This document shows positions 9,230 through 17,952 of a DNA stretch of 64,000 nt, piece after piece; position 1 is the stretch's first letter; every line of letters starts with the position of its first letter. The notes under the pieces were generated by a model. The model made no database searches and was not told the origin of the DNA. It was given only the letters and a program-made list of their open reading frames with translations. This DNA is from Candidatus Pantoea bituminis (GTDB lineage Bacteria; Pseudomonadota; Gammaproteobacteria; Enterobacterales; Enterobacteriaceae), in assembly GCF_018842675.1 (NCBI RefSeq), contig NZ_JAGTWO010000004.1:2914001-2978000 (forward strand), given 5' to 3'. Position numbers and translations under genes: made by a program.

Positions 9230-9259
9230 TTGTCATACAGGTTTCAGTGACGGTATAGA
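9230..9259 (+). promoter_or_regulatory. Candidate sigma-70 promoter of a small transcription unit
   Basis: TTGTCA (9230-9235), 18-bp spacer, TATAGA (9254-9259). Moderate match; supported by the ribosome-binding-site-like sequence and terminator that follow. Confidence 0.45.
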
Positions 9260-9442
9260 AGAAAGGTAATGCATTACGCTTCGCCTGATCTTTTGGAGGG
9301 ATTGGTGATGTGGCTTAGCGATCTGGCGCATTTATGATGGGCTTAATCTACTGCTCACCCTCTTTACTGTGGTGCTTGGCGCTGTCAGATAAAAACCCAC
9401 CTTAGCTAGTTTGACTAAAAGAGATGTGATCTGCTCTTTTTT
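9260..9442 (+). other. Possible small transcription unit (sRNA or broken small hydrophobic ORF)
   Basis: Between the candidate promoter and a terminator lies a strong Shine-Dalgarno (GGAGGG at about 9295-9300) seven bases before an ATG (9308). That frame ends after nine codons (MWLSDLAHL). In another frame the following bases encode a hydrophobic stretch LNLLLTLFTVVLGAVR ending at TAA. A frame change could join them into a peptide of about 27 residues reminiscent of small membrane toxins, but this is speculative. It may instead be a non-coding RNA. Confidence 0.35.
9417..9442 (+). terminator. Rho-independent terminator
   Basis: AAAAGAG (9417-9423) pairs with CTCTTTT (9434-9440) and runs on into further Ts. 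No annotated gene lies immediately upstream, which points to a short transcript. Confidence 0.65.
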
Positions 9443-9992
9443 GATTTCCATAAGCGTAAACAGGCAACAAATTATTATCCTGCACTTTAAAAAATAATGA
9501 ATAGCTCATGTCATTCTCTATACGCAGTGCTATTTAACTCCCAATCCGCCTTACCTGTAGCACACCATCAACCTTTAGCTAGTGATATTTCAAACCCAAC
9601 ATCCTTGTCATTTACATTATTAAAGAAAGCGAAAGCCCCTAATAAATGACTGCACCAGAGGCGGATCGGCAGGATATTTCTTCCTCACTCTCACATTAAC
9701 AAGACCGGATTCATTTAAAGGAAAAACTCCTTATTAAATAGCATGTTGCAAAAATCACCAATACGAAAATTAAATTACAATAAATAGGCGATTATGATGT
9801 CGACATTAAAATAAATATCCCCACCAAAATAAGAAAATAATTAAACCCATGAAAAATTGAATGTGTAATGAATAACGTCTAATGATTCCGTCAACCCACT
9901 AAATAATAACTTATGAAAGCGAAAAAAATAAATAACGAAGGGATATGTATCGACAATCCAATATTGCATGATCAATACGGAAGGATAAAACG
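9443..9992. other. AT-rich gene-free stretch 3' of tRNA-Thr
   Basis: No coding frame with a credible start, composition or family resemblance was seen over about 550 bases. It is the 3' side of tRNA-Thr, where integrative elements usually insert. I found no duplicated tRNA end here. Confidence 0.5.
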
Positions 9993-10068
9993 TGGTGCCG
10001 GAAACAGGAATCGAACCTGCGACCTTCGCGTTACGAGTGCGCTGCTCTACCAACTGAGCTATACCGGC
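9993..10068 (-). tRNA. thrW: tRNA-Thr (anticodon CGT)
   Basis: On the minus strand a 76-nt cloverleaf begins GCCGGTATAGCTCAGTTGG and ends GGCACCA with an encoded CCA. The anticodon loop reads CTCGTAA, giving CGT, which decodes ACG. The acceptor stem pairs GCCGG with CCGGC. Its place near proA matches thrW of E. coli, here separated from proA by phage genes. Confidence 0.97.
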
Positions 10069-10262
10069 ATTGTGGTGGGATACTGCGGGGCGTTACGTTA
10101 GAAAAAATCACAAATTGAGTCAAGACCGAAACAGCGCGAGTGCCGTTTTTATCGCCATTTGCAAGGGATTTTGCCTGGAAAGCCTTGTTCTACACGACGA
10201 AAGTCCTTTCGTTAGTGTTTGGGATTTCCCTCTCAGGCCACATCAAGCGCACAAAGCAAAAA

Positions 10263-10282
10263 GGCGAGGCCGCAGCCTCGCC
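10263..10282 (-). terminator. Terminator after the tail-spike gene
   Basis: Perfect 8-bp stem GGCGAGGC / GCCTCGCC with CGCA loop; on the minus strand it is followed by TTTTTGC, just after the tail-spike stop. Confidence 0.85.
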
Positions 10283-10298
10283 AAAAACGTGCCGATCA

Positions 10299-12047
10299 TC
10301 AATCGTAGTAAGCGACCTTGCGGTCAACGCCGTTGATATTGACCAACACAAAGCCCGTTGGCGTCGTTTTATTCGTCGGTGTACCCGCGGTCGTCGCGAG
10401 CGTAAGTACACCTTTCTCATTGGCACCAATACCGGCCAATCCATTATGCAAACCGAAGCGTGCCGCCGGTTTCAACGTGCCCATTGTAGTGGTATCGGTC
10501 ACTACAGAAAGATCAGACTGGAACAGCGAGCAGGAGCCCGTATCAAAGCGCGTCGGCCCCGTATTTTTGAGGTTAAACATGGTGTCACCGCTGTTGGCTT
10601 TCAGCTTCACCCATACCACTGCATACGTTGTTCCAACCCGGCCATAGCGGATATCCTGCACTGCTGGCTGCCCCATGTGGCAAGCATCAGCCCACACGGT
10701 TTCCAGTCGTTGCAAATTAATCCAGGTTTTACCGGTACCGGAGAGATTCACCGGCGATCCTGCAGTGCCTGAAGGCGTAGTGGCATCCGCTTTACCAATC
10801 AGCTCTATCACCCATTGCTGATTTGCGTTGGGGAAAAAGAACTGGCCGAGTCGATACCAGTTATCCGTCGCGGTGTTATTCGTGACTTTATAGCCACTGA
10901 AATACCCTGCACGCAGCGAACCCGTCATATAGCTGCCGAAGCTTTCGTCGCGGCGGAAACCATATTCAAAGGTGGATAACCATTTACCGGCGACCAGGTC
11001 ATTACTGATTTTTGCACCGGATTGCAGGTTAATCTGACGCATCACAACACGCGCATTGTTGAGGTTGAAAGCAGAGCTACAGTCCTCAATGTTTAACGTA
11101 TCGATCGTCCAGCCACCATCAGAGAGATCGCCCGGGTTACGCGTATGTTCAATCCACACATTGCGCATAATCCCCTGCGTGACGCGCGGCATATACAGCG
11201 TGGCGTCACCATAACCGGTCTGGAAATTGGCGTTGCTTAATTCAATCGCGGTTGAGTGATCCCAAACACCGTTCGGCGAGTTTGACCAGCCCACATCAAA
11301 AACGCGCGAATAGGTATTCAGCGAATAGATCTGGTCAAACTTGCTGTCGAGCGTATCGAGAATTTTGATGACGGTGCCGCCGGTACCCTGCGCGCGGAAA
11401 CAGCTGATATTGACCGTCTCTCCTTCTATACAGGTATTTTCGAAGAACGGTTGCACGTTGCTGCACATCTCGGCGGTGATGGTGCTTTTGTTGGTAGTAA
11501 TATCTGCGCTGGCCTGACCATTCCAGGTAATGCCTTTGATGGCTGTGCGGCGCGCCTTTACCTTGAACACTGGACTGGCACTTTTATTTGAAACAATGGT
11601 CGTGCGCGGAAGTGATCCCAACTCCAGGTCATCACCCAACAAGCCAAAAAAGGCAATTTCTGCGGCACTGAGATCAATGGGCGAAATTAAAAATTTACCA
11701 CCAGGAAAACGAACCGGGAGATCCTTTATGTTGGTGTTGTATGTCTGCGTCCAGGTCAACATACGGTTAAAGGCGTCGGTATCATCCGTTGTCCCATCGC
11801 CTTTGGCACCAAAGTGTAGAATGTTCACTTCCGTAGGATCGTTGATTGCACGCTTCCAGTAGAAACCGCTTCCCACCGCCACCGTGCCGCCATCATCTTT
11901 CAATGTGGTGGTGCCGGTAAAGCCGACGAAATCGCCGCCGCCACGGAAAGTGGAGTCTTTGTCGTAGTAACGTTTTAAAATCGCTACATCACCAGATTTG
12001 GTCGGAGCCGTGGTACGCAGTTCTGCAAAAGAGTTAACTTCGATCAT
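10299..12047 (-). CDS. Phage tail-spike, pectate-lyase-type beta-helix (probable polysaccharide depolymerase)
   Basis: 582 residues. An N-terminal attachment segment (VNSFAELRTTAPTKSGDVA) is followed by the pectate-lyase-3 hallmark FGAKGDGTTDDTDAFNRML at about 80-98 and a long region of Asn/Gly-rich short strands typical of right-handed beta-helix spikes. The N-terminal pattern is shared with spikes of enterobacterial phages that cleave colanic-acid-type exopolysaccharide. It is the last gene of the module and is followed by a terminator. Substrate is inferred only. AGGAGGAT precedes the ATG. Confidence 0.85.
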   Translation of the reverse strand: MIEVNSFAELRTTAPTKSGDVAILKRYYDKDSTFRGGGDFVGFTGTTTLKDDGGTVAVGSGFYWKRAINDPTEVNILHFGAKGDGTTDDTDAFNRMLTWTQTYNTNIKDLPVRFPGGKFLISPIDLSAAEIAFFGLLGDDLELGSLPRTTIVSNKSASPVFKVKARRTAIKGITWNGQASADITTNKSTITAEMCSNVQPFFENTCIEGETVNISCFRAQGTGGTVIKILDTLDSKFDQIYSLNTYSRVFDVGWSNSPNGVWDHSTAIELSNANFQTGYGDATLYMPRVTQGIMRNVWIEHTRNPGDLSDGGWTIDTLNIEDCSSAFNLNNARVVMRQINLQSGAKISNDLVAGKWLSTFEYGFRRDESFGSYMTGSLRAGYFSGYKVTNNTATDNWYRLGQFFFPNANQQWVIELIGKADATTPSGTAGSPVNLSGTGKTWINLQRLETVWADACHMGQPAVQDIRYGRVGTTYAVVWVKLKANSGDTMFNLKNTGPTRFDTGSCSLFQSDLSVVTDTTTMGTLKPAARFGLHNGLAGIGANEKGVLTLATTAGTPTNKTTPTGFVLVNINGVDRKVAYYD

Positions 12048-12094
12048 GGTATCCTCCTCAGGATGTTTTAGATTAAACGCTGTTTATCAGCGAG

Positions 12095-12330
12095 TTACTT
12101 CGATTTGGCCGCTTGGCCGCATAAGGTGTCCCACATGTCGTTGTGGGTGTTGATGGCGCGTACGGTTCGGATGTCTATTTTCTGAGCATCGTCACCGTGG
12201 GTATGAATGGGGAAAAAAGCACGCAGGCAGAGTCGGTGATGGCCACCGGCTCAGGGTTGGTTGTATTTCGACTGCTGCAACTTGTCGCGAGCAGCAGCGT
12301 CATCAAGGTTACTGTTTTCAGTTTCCACAC
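12095..12330 (-). CDS. Rz1-like outer-membrane spanin lipoprotein (one apparent frameshift)
   Basis: Overlaps Rz in a different frame. GTG at 12330 follows GAGGAGG at seven-base spacing. The product starts with a lipoprotein signal (KTVTLMTLLLATSC, lipobox near LATSC), then the SAC segment seen in many Rz1 proteins. As written the frame ends early; one more base in the A6 run at 12213-12218 extends it through a typical tail (RTVRAINTHNDMWDTLCG) to TAA at 12095, about 78 residues. With Rz it would span the periplasm and disrupt the outer membrane at lysis. Confidence 0.75.
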
Positions 12331-12544
12331 GGTTCGCCTCCTCACGGTTCTGTTGTTGTTGATGGGCAATATCTGCCACGCGCTCGGCTTCTTTATGCGC
12401 GCTGTCGACATCGGATTTTGCTTTTTGCTGCACCTTGCCGATTTTCTTACCGCCAAAATAGCTGGCACCTAGCGCAGCGATAATCGCGCCCAGCGCAGCT
12501 AACCAGTGCCAACCGCCGCCCAGCAATGTGGAAAGAAAAGTCAT
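12251..12544 (-). CDS. Rz-like inner-membrane spanin
   Basis: 97 residues with an N-terminal transmembrane segment (WLAALGAIIAALGASYFGG, about 13-31) and a long charged, Gln-rich coiled-coil periplasmic region. Its 3' half encodes Rz1 in another frame, the classical nested spanin arrangement. It follows the holin gene with a short gap. Confidence 0.82.
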   Translation of the reverse strand: MTFLSTLLGGGWHWLAALGAIIAALGASYFGGKKIGKVQQKAKSDVDSAHKEAERVADIAHQQQQNREEANRVETENSNLDDAAARDKLQQSKYNQP

Positions 12545-12575
12545 GATTTGATCCCCTCCACCTGACGCTTCTCAT

Positions 12576-12887
12576 TCAGCAATGTTTTTTGACGAACAAA
12601 TTGCGCAATAACCCCATCGCCACCATGAAAGCGCCGATAAGACCGAGATAGTTATGGGGAAGAATCGACTTAACGTCTTCCGGCAAGGTGTTCCATGCAT
12701 CCAGCGCCGATGACGGAAAAGATTGCACCCAGGCACTGAGCATTGAGCCAAGCGAAGCCAGCCAAACCGACCAGGTTTTAAATAACAGCCGTGCATGTGA
12801 AACAAACTGAAGGGTGGTAAAACGTTGTAAAAGCAAGACGATGATGATGACTGAGAGCACGGCGATAAGAAAAAGTAACCATTTCAT
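12576..12887 (-). CDS. Phage holin-like membrane protein
   Basis: 103 residues: N-terminal transmembrane segment (LLFLIAVLSVIIIVLLL, about 4-20), a central segment (LFKTWSVWLASLGSMLSAWV) and a C-terminal hydrophobic helix (YLGLIGAFMVAMGLL). Length, topology and its place between lysozyme and spanins identify it as the holin. It overlaps the lysozyme stop by four bases. Confidence 0.75.
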   Translation of the reverse strand: MKWLLFLIAVLSVIIIVLLLQRFTTLQFVSHARLLFKTWSVWLASLGSMLSAWVQSFPSSALDAWNTLPEDVKSILPHNYLGLIGAFMVAMGLLRNLFVKKHC

Positions 12888-13350
12888 AGCAGCCCCCTGT
12901 AGACGTCATAAGTGCCGGTACGCATCACTTCAGCATGACGACGTGCGCGTCCTGGAGTTTGACGTGCCCACAAGCTGGTAAGCATGGCGTTAGCCGCCTC
13001 AGCAAAGTTCTCTTCAGCAATGGCGTTAAGCATATTTTTGAACTGACTGACGCCATCTACCCCCAATTGATACGCCATGCTTAGCAACACATCTGTTCGC
13101 GCCTCGTTGCAATTTGCTAAAGCGCGCTTGATCGGCTCACGTGCCTGCATTTCCTGAATTTTGTTTTCCAGGATGCACTGCTTCCACACATCACCTACGC
13201 GGCGCGGCACACGAAACGCATAGTTACTGAGTGACGCACCTTTTGGCCCGATGCGAATTCCCCGGCAACAGTCGGAAAACCGAGCGTGTCGAAATAAGGG
13301 GTATCCACGTAGCCTTCCTCAAAATTCAGCACTGCAATAATCTGACTCAT
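12884..13350 (-). CDS. Phage lysozyme/endolysin, T4-type muramidase fold (one apparent frameshift)
   Basis: Starts at ATG 13350 after GAGGAG. The N-terminal catalytic motif has the family pattern E..G...D-T-x-G (FEEGYVDTPYFDTLGFP); the C-terminal part (LSMAYQLGVDGVSQFKNML, AANAMLTSLWARQTPGRA) is the usual T4-lysozyme-like lobe. The frame breaks at the C4 run 13260-13263; a fifth C restores AGGIRIGPKG and a protein of about 155 residues. It cleaves peptidoglycan after holin-mediated export. Confidence 0.85.
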
Positions 13351-13549
13351 AAAAACTCCTCAATGACGGCACAGGCAACTCAGGCCCTGCGAAACTAAAC
13401 ACATAACAACCACTGATCAGTACCAAAGTAAGCGCAGCAGCAGATAGTGCTGAAGCTGCAGAGGAACTGAAGAGTGGGGAAAAAATTGCGTCCAGCGAAA
13501 ACTGGAAAATGGCAGGAGCCGGGTGTTCAAAGGATGAGATTTTTACTGC

Positions 13550-13828
13550 TCAGCGGACGGCGTAGAGATGAACGTGCGGCAGGCAGCAATTATCAAAAGA
13601 AGGTGTTTCTTGATTTTGCGAACGCGGCGCAGTGATTGCGCGGTCCACGCGAGGTGTAACCTGACGCTGACATATCTGTTCTGCGCGTCGAAGGGAAAGG
13701 GTTTCAGGTTCGTAATTCAGCGCCTGGTCGATACTCTGCTTCAGACGGCTGAGAGGTTGGCGTCGCCGATGGCGACGAGTGCGTGCATTGCCCGTAAAAA
13801 CGCTTTTGCCATAGTGGATAATCGCCAT
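13550..13828 (-). CDS. Hypothetical small basic protein in the phage module
   Basis: 92 residues, very Arg-rich (TRRHRRRQPLSRLKQ near residues 17-31), preceded by AGGAGTT directly before its ATG. It resembles a small phage regulator in size and charge but I do not recognise the family. It lies 200 bp upstream of the lysozyme gene on the same strand. The plus strand across part of it is also open, so the call is uncertain. Confidence 0.45.
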   Translation of the reverse strand: MAIIHYGKSVFTGNARTRRHRRRQPLSRLKQSIDQALNYEPETLSLRRAEQICQRQVTPRVDRAITAPRSQNQETPSFDNCCLPHVHLYAVR

Positions 13829-14253
13829 AACTCCTCCTGTGAATGAGTCTTTGGCGATGGGGTGGCAGGCGCGAGCTTTCGGCGTACCGAACGGGCCCGA
13901 ATACCGCTGTTAACGCTCACACGCTTACCACCTGACTGAATAAACAGTCAGGTGGAAGGCAAGATAAGGGAAACAGACGGCATCTGACGACGCTGCATTT
14001 TGCGCATCCACCCCATCCCAAAGTTCACTGACTTTTGGGTGGTATGATTCGCGCTTGTGCAGCGCCTCAATTGTTTAAGAGCGGCTCATCCCTGAGAAAA
14101 CAACTTCGTTCGTCCATGCTCAAATTATTAACAGGTTCTTATGCTTTATCAAACACTGACAGTTAATTTTTTATTTACTATTGGTTAAATTTTTGAATTT
14201 ATGTCGATTATTTTTTTCGACGTCTTATTGGAAAAGCGGGTTTGAGAGTCTGG
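13829..14253. other. Gene-free stretch within the phage remnant
   Basis: No convincing gene. It holds a perfect long inverted repeat (13928-13955) and AT-rich sequence downstream of the repressor gene. Short Arg-rich frames on the minus strand were not accepted. Confidence 0.45.
13928..13955. repeat. Perfect 11-bp inverted repeat
   Basis: CCACCTGACTG / CAGTCAGGTGG with a six-base AATAAA loop. No T-run follows on either strand, so a simple terminator is unlikely; it may be a protein-binding site or an RNA hairpin between repressor and lysis genes. Confidence 0.7.
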
Positions 14254-14985
14254 CTAGCCCAAAATTTGATATTGCCTTGCCTGACTCATGATGACTTTTG
14301 CCAACACTTTTAGGCTTTCGACTTCGTCACGGTTGAGATACCAAGTCTCGTAGCGCTTATTGTCTGAAATAACAGCAATTTTGCGATGCTGTAGCTGAAG
14401 CCTTTTCAGGTACAGCTGGTCATCCAACGTAAAAATGTAGATTCCATCACCGTCGAACCTGCGCACGCTGATATCAACAAACAGCTGATCGCGCGGGGCA
14501 AAGGTATCCGCCATTGAGTCGTTATTAACAGCGATCAGCCGAATATTCTCAGCTGGGCGTCCATTGAATAACACCCGCGCCTCATCCTGACCGTATTCGA
14601 TCGCGTGAATTGTCTCGACAAATTCATCCCGGGCCTGAATACCTGCCGCCGTTTTTTGACCAATATCGAGGCTGTCTACTCGGAAAACATTTTTATGGCT
14701 AGCCCACGCGCTTAACGACGGCGGTTCAGGCGCCTGTTCCATGCCAAACTGTAACCACTCAACCCTGACCCCAAGCAGACGGCTGAGTGCCAGCAAATTG
14801 CCGTTATCCGGCACTGACTGCGCGTTAAACCACTTCCACACCCCCGGCGTTGATATTTGACAGCCCTGCTCTTTTAACGCCTTAGCAACCTGTTTGTTTC
14901 GTCCGTGTCCGACAATGCCAGCGCTTTCGCAAGCGGCGATGAGCCTGGCGGTGAAAGCTTGTCTCGTACTTTCTTTTTTAACCAT
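14254..14985 (-). CDS. CI-like phage repressor, S24 peptidase family
   Basis: 243 residues. An N-terminal helix-turn-helix (about 20-70; KQVAKALKEQGCQISTPGVW) is joined to a LexA/UmuD-type S24 domain. The catalytic Ser is in VNNDSMADTF and the Lys in QLYLKRLQ. A candidate Ala-Gly self-cleavage site lies in KTAAGIQ. It should repress phage genes and be inactivated by RecA during DNA damage. No divergent cro-like gene is seen, supporting a decayed or rearranged prophage. Confidence 0.9.
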   Translation of the reverse strand: MVKKESTRQAFTARLIAACESAGIVGHGRNKQVAKALKEQGCQISTPGVWKWFNAQSVPDNGNLLALSRLLGVRVEWLQFGMEQAPEPPSLSAWASHKNVFRVDSLDIGQKTAAGIQARDEFVETIHAIEYGQDEARVLFNGRPAENIRLIAVNNDSMADTFAPRDQLFVDISVRRFDGDGIYIFTLDDQLYLKRLQLQHRKIAVISDNKRYETWYLNRDEVESLKVLAKVIMSQARQYQILG

Positions 14986-15298
14986 CAGTTAATAATCAGC
15001 CATTGAAGAGGTACTGGATGTTATTTTCATTATTGCTACCAGTTCATTTTATATTACCGTCCGTTTACTACCTAACCGGTTTCTCAAGCATTTCTAATTA
15101 TCATTATCTCCTTCACCTTTGAGCGCGCCAAAAAATATCACTTAACAGCCGCTATCACCGGGGCTTTCAAGAATGTTCCGTAAGGAATTGCGTAAAATTC
15201 ATCCGCTGTTCATCCCTCACTGGACGCGCTTAATCGATAAAATAATTTTTAGTCACTAAAGCTCTACAAATAGCTGGATCGAAAATGAAGGCATAAAA
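14986..15298. other. Gene-free region between repressor and proA
   Basis: AT-rich, presumably the repressor promoter region and the right junction of the phage remnant. I searched for a second copy of the tRNA-Thr 3' end here and saw none. Confidence 0.45.
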
Positions 15299-15328
15299 AA
15301 AACGGGAGCCTGAAAAGACTCCCGTTTT
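15299..15328 (-). terminator. Terminator of the proBA operon
   Basis: Perfect 10-bp stem AAAACGGGAG / CTCCCGTTTT with a ten-base loop, followed by a T-rich tract on the minus strand, 18 bp after the proA stop. Confidence 0.9.
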
Positions 15329-15345
15329 GTTAAGAAAAATGGATG

Positions 15346-16598
15346 TTAGGCACGCAGCGTGTCGTCGCCCCAGGCAATCCATTTATAGGTGGTTAATGCT
15401 TCTAAACCCATCGGTCCGCGAGCGTGCAGTTTCTGTGTGCTAACCGCAACTTCTGCGCCAAGTCCAAACTGTCCGCCATCGGTGAATCGGGTGCTGGCGT
15501 TAACGTACACCGCTGAGGAATCCACCTGCTTCACAAAGCGTGTCGCGTTTTTAGTACTGCGCGTCAGAATGGCGTCGGAGTGCTGCGTGCCGTGAGTGCG
15601 GATGTGATCAATCGCTTCATCCATATCAGCCACCAGCTTGACGTTTAAATCCAGCGACAACCATTCATCATCATAATTGCCTGGCTGAATCATTGTGACG
15701 CGCGCGGGACCTTGCTGTAATTGCGCAAACACGTTTTCATCAGCGTGCAGTGGGATATCTTCTTGCGCCATGCGGGCAGTGAAAGCAGGCAAGAAGCGAT
15801 CGGCAATCGCGCGATCCACCAACAGCGTTTCCAGTGAATTACAGGCGCTTGGCCGCTGCTTTTTGGCATTAACAATCACGTCAAGCGCTGGCTCAATCTC
15901 CATGGTTTCATCAATATAAATATGGCAAACGCCAATGCCGCCCGTAATCACCGGGATAGTGGAGTTTTCACGACACAGTTTATGCAAGCCTGCTCCGCCG
16001 CGTGGAATCAGCATGTCTACATAGCGATCCAGCTTCAGCAGCTGATTAACCAACTCACGATCAGGATTTTCGATCGCCTGGACTGCTGCAGCCGGTAAAC
16101 CGTGCTGCTGCAACGCGTTTTGGATTACGCGAACCGTGGCAGCATTAGTACGCCAGGTTTCTTTCCCGCCGCGCAGAATCGCTGCATTGCCGGTTTTTAA
16201 ACAGAGGCTGGCCACATCTACCGTCACGTTCGGACGCGCTTCATATATCACGCCCACCACGCCTAACGGCACGCGGCGACGTTCAATGCGCAAGCCGCTG
16301 TCAAGTTGACCGCCATCCATCAGCTGCCCTACCGGATCGGCTAGCTGGCACACCTGGCGTACATCATTTGCAATGCTGTTCAGACGCTGAGGATTAAGCG
16401 TCAGGCGATCAAGCAGCGCGGCGCTCATGCCATTCTGGCGAGCATCGGCCAGATCAGATTCATTGGCTGTCAGAATGTCAGCGCTTTCCGCTTCCAGACG
16501 ATCCGCGATGGTCATCAGCACCTGATTTTTTCAGCGGTCGACAGATCGGCCAGCTTATAAGCTGCGGCACGCGCCGCTTTTCCCATTTCTTCTAGCAT
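15346..16598 (-). CDS. proA: Glutamate-5-semialdehyde dehydrogenase (gamma-glutamyl phosphate reductase; one apparent frameshift)
   Basis: Second step of proline synthesis: NADPH-dependent reduction of gamma-glutamyl phosphate. Strong match throughout, for example [32 protein letters not shown] with the catalytic Cys region, and [19 protein letters not shown]. The true start is ATG 16598 ([19 protein letters not shown]) behind AGGAGCGG; as written it meets a stop because the T6 run at 16526-16531 is one base short. Repair gives exactly 417 residues, the E. coli length. It follows proB by 10 bases. Confidence 0.96.
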
Positions 16599-16608
16599 TG
16601 TCCGCTCC

Positions 16609-17712
16609 TTAACTGACAATCATATCGTCGCGGTGAACCGCCACCGGGCCATATTCATAACCCAGAATTTCACTGATCTGCTGGCTGTGATGTCCGGCAA
16701 TCATACGTATCGCATCGCTGTTGTAGCGCGAAACGCCATGTGCGATATCGCGCCCCTGCAGGCTGCGAATGCGGATCACTTCGCCACGTGAAAAGTTACC
16801 CTGAATGTCACGAATGCCCTTAGGCAATAGCGAACTGCCGCGCTCAAGAATAGCGGAGAGAGCACCATCATCCACGGTGATTTCACCAGCAGGCGGCGCA
16901 CCAAAGATCCAGCGCTTACGGTTTTCCAGCGGGGATTGTTGGGCATGGAACAGGGTACCGACCGGCTTGCCATCTATCACGTCAGCGATGACACCGCTGC
17001 GGCTGCCAGCGGCGATGATTACATCAATCCCCGCGCGACAGGCAACGTCAGCAGCCTGAAGCTTGGTCGACATTCCGCCCGTTCCTAACCCCGACACGCT
17101 GCCACCGGCCAGCGAACGCAGCGCATCATCAATAACATGCACATCGCTGATCAATTCAGCCTGCGGATTATTGCGCGGATCGGCCGTGAACAATCCTTCT
17201 TGATCGGTCAACAGCAGCAGTTTATCTGCGCCGCCCAGCATCGCCGCCAGCGCAGACAAATTATCGTTATCGCCCACTTTGATTTCTGTGGTGGCGACCG
17301 CGTCGTTTTCATTGATGACCGGCACGATATGGTTATCCAGCAGTGCGCGCAACATATCGCGAGCATTAAGAAAACGCTCACGATCTTCCATGTCCGCGCG
17401 AGTCAGCAACATCTGACCAATATGGATGCCATAAATAGAGAACAGCTGTTCCCACAGTTGAATCAAACGGCTCTGCCCCACCGCAGCCAGCAGCTGCTTT
17501 GAGGCGATGGTAGGCGGCAGGTCGGGATAACCAAGATGTTCACGTCCGGCAGCCATCGCGCCAGAAGTGACAATCACAATGCGGTGGCCCGCTGCATGCT
17601 GCTGCGCACACTGACGAACCAATTCCACCATGTGCGCTCGATTCAACCGGCGCGATCCGCCGGTAAGAACGCTGGTTCCCAATTTGACCACGAGGGTCTG
17701 ACTACCACTCAT
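16609..17712 (-). CDS. proB: Glutamate 5-kinase
   Basis: 367 residues. It phosphorylates glutamate to start proline synthesis and is the feedback-inhibited step. The N-terminal amino-acid-kinase domain has [28 protein letters not shown] and [11 protein letters not shown]; the C-terminal PUA domain is at about 275-360 ([20 protein letters not shown]). First gene of the proBA operon, divergent from phoE as in E. coli. Confidence 0.97.
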   Translation of the reverse strand: MSGSQTLVVKLGTSVLTGGSRRLNRAHMVELVRQCAQQHAAGHRIVIVTSGAMAAGREHLGYPDLPPTIASKQLLAAVGQSRLIQLWEQLFSIYGIHIGQMLLTRADMEDRERFLNARDMLRALLDNHIVPVINENDAVATTEIKVGDNDNLSALAAMLGGADKLLLLTDQEGLFTADPRNNPQAELISDVHVIDDALRSLAGGSVSGLGTGGMSTKLQAADVACRAGIDVIIAAGSRSGVIADVIDGKPVGTLFHAQQSPLENRKRWIFGAPPAGEITVDDGALSAILERGSSLLPKGIRDIQGNFSRGEVIRIRSLQGRDIAHGVSRYNSDAIRMIAGHHSQQISEILGYEYGPVAVHRDDMIVS

Positions 17713-17857
17713 ATTTCCTGCCGTAGTGAAAAATTTATGCGAAAGGACGTTTTAACAGGAGTCGTTGAGGAAGCCAACAGCCAGTGGGGGAAAAGCACAA
17801 ATATCCCCGGGCAATGGCGTAGACCACTTGTTCGTGATTAACAAGAAAACCGGAAAA

Positions 17858-17875
17858 GTGTCATAAAACTTTCAT
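17858..17875 (+). promoter_or_regulatory. Pho box (PhoB site) upstream of phoE
   Basis: Two 7-bp direct repeats, GTGTCAT (17858-17864) and CTTTCAT (17869-17875), separated by AAAA. This matches the PhoB consensus of CTGTCAT-like repeats at 11-bp phasing, 78 bp before the porin start. Confidence 0.78.
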
Positions 17876-17952
17876 CACTTATCGGTAAAAAGTCCCTGTT
17901 TTACAAAACCTTTCACAGCAAGAAAATTTTAATAACCGGGATTGATAGCAAA

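Larger units (their letters stand above)
10299..14985 (-). mobile_element. Prophage remnant (lysis module, tail-spike, repressor)
   Basis: Between tRNA-Thr and proA, which are adjacent in E. coli, lie a CI-like repressor, a small phage-type gene, lysozyme, holin, Rz/Rz1 spanins and a tail-spike, all on the minus strand. No integrase, capsid, portal or terminase gene is present, so it is a remnant or a domesticated cassette. The insertion is on the 5' side of the tRNA and no duplicated tRNA end was found near 15.0-15.3 kb, so simple tRNA-directed integration is not shown. Confidence 0.8.

Noticed and set aside
13407..13565. Plus-strand open stretch rich in Ala, Glu and Lys in the phage remnant
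   Set aside because: No usable start near its beginning and no ribosome-binding site; it may be a decayed phage gene but cannot be supported.
15160..15270. Short plus-strand frame of about 29 codons before proA
   Set aside because: No family resemblance and no good ribosome-binding site; not supported as a gene or integrase fragment.
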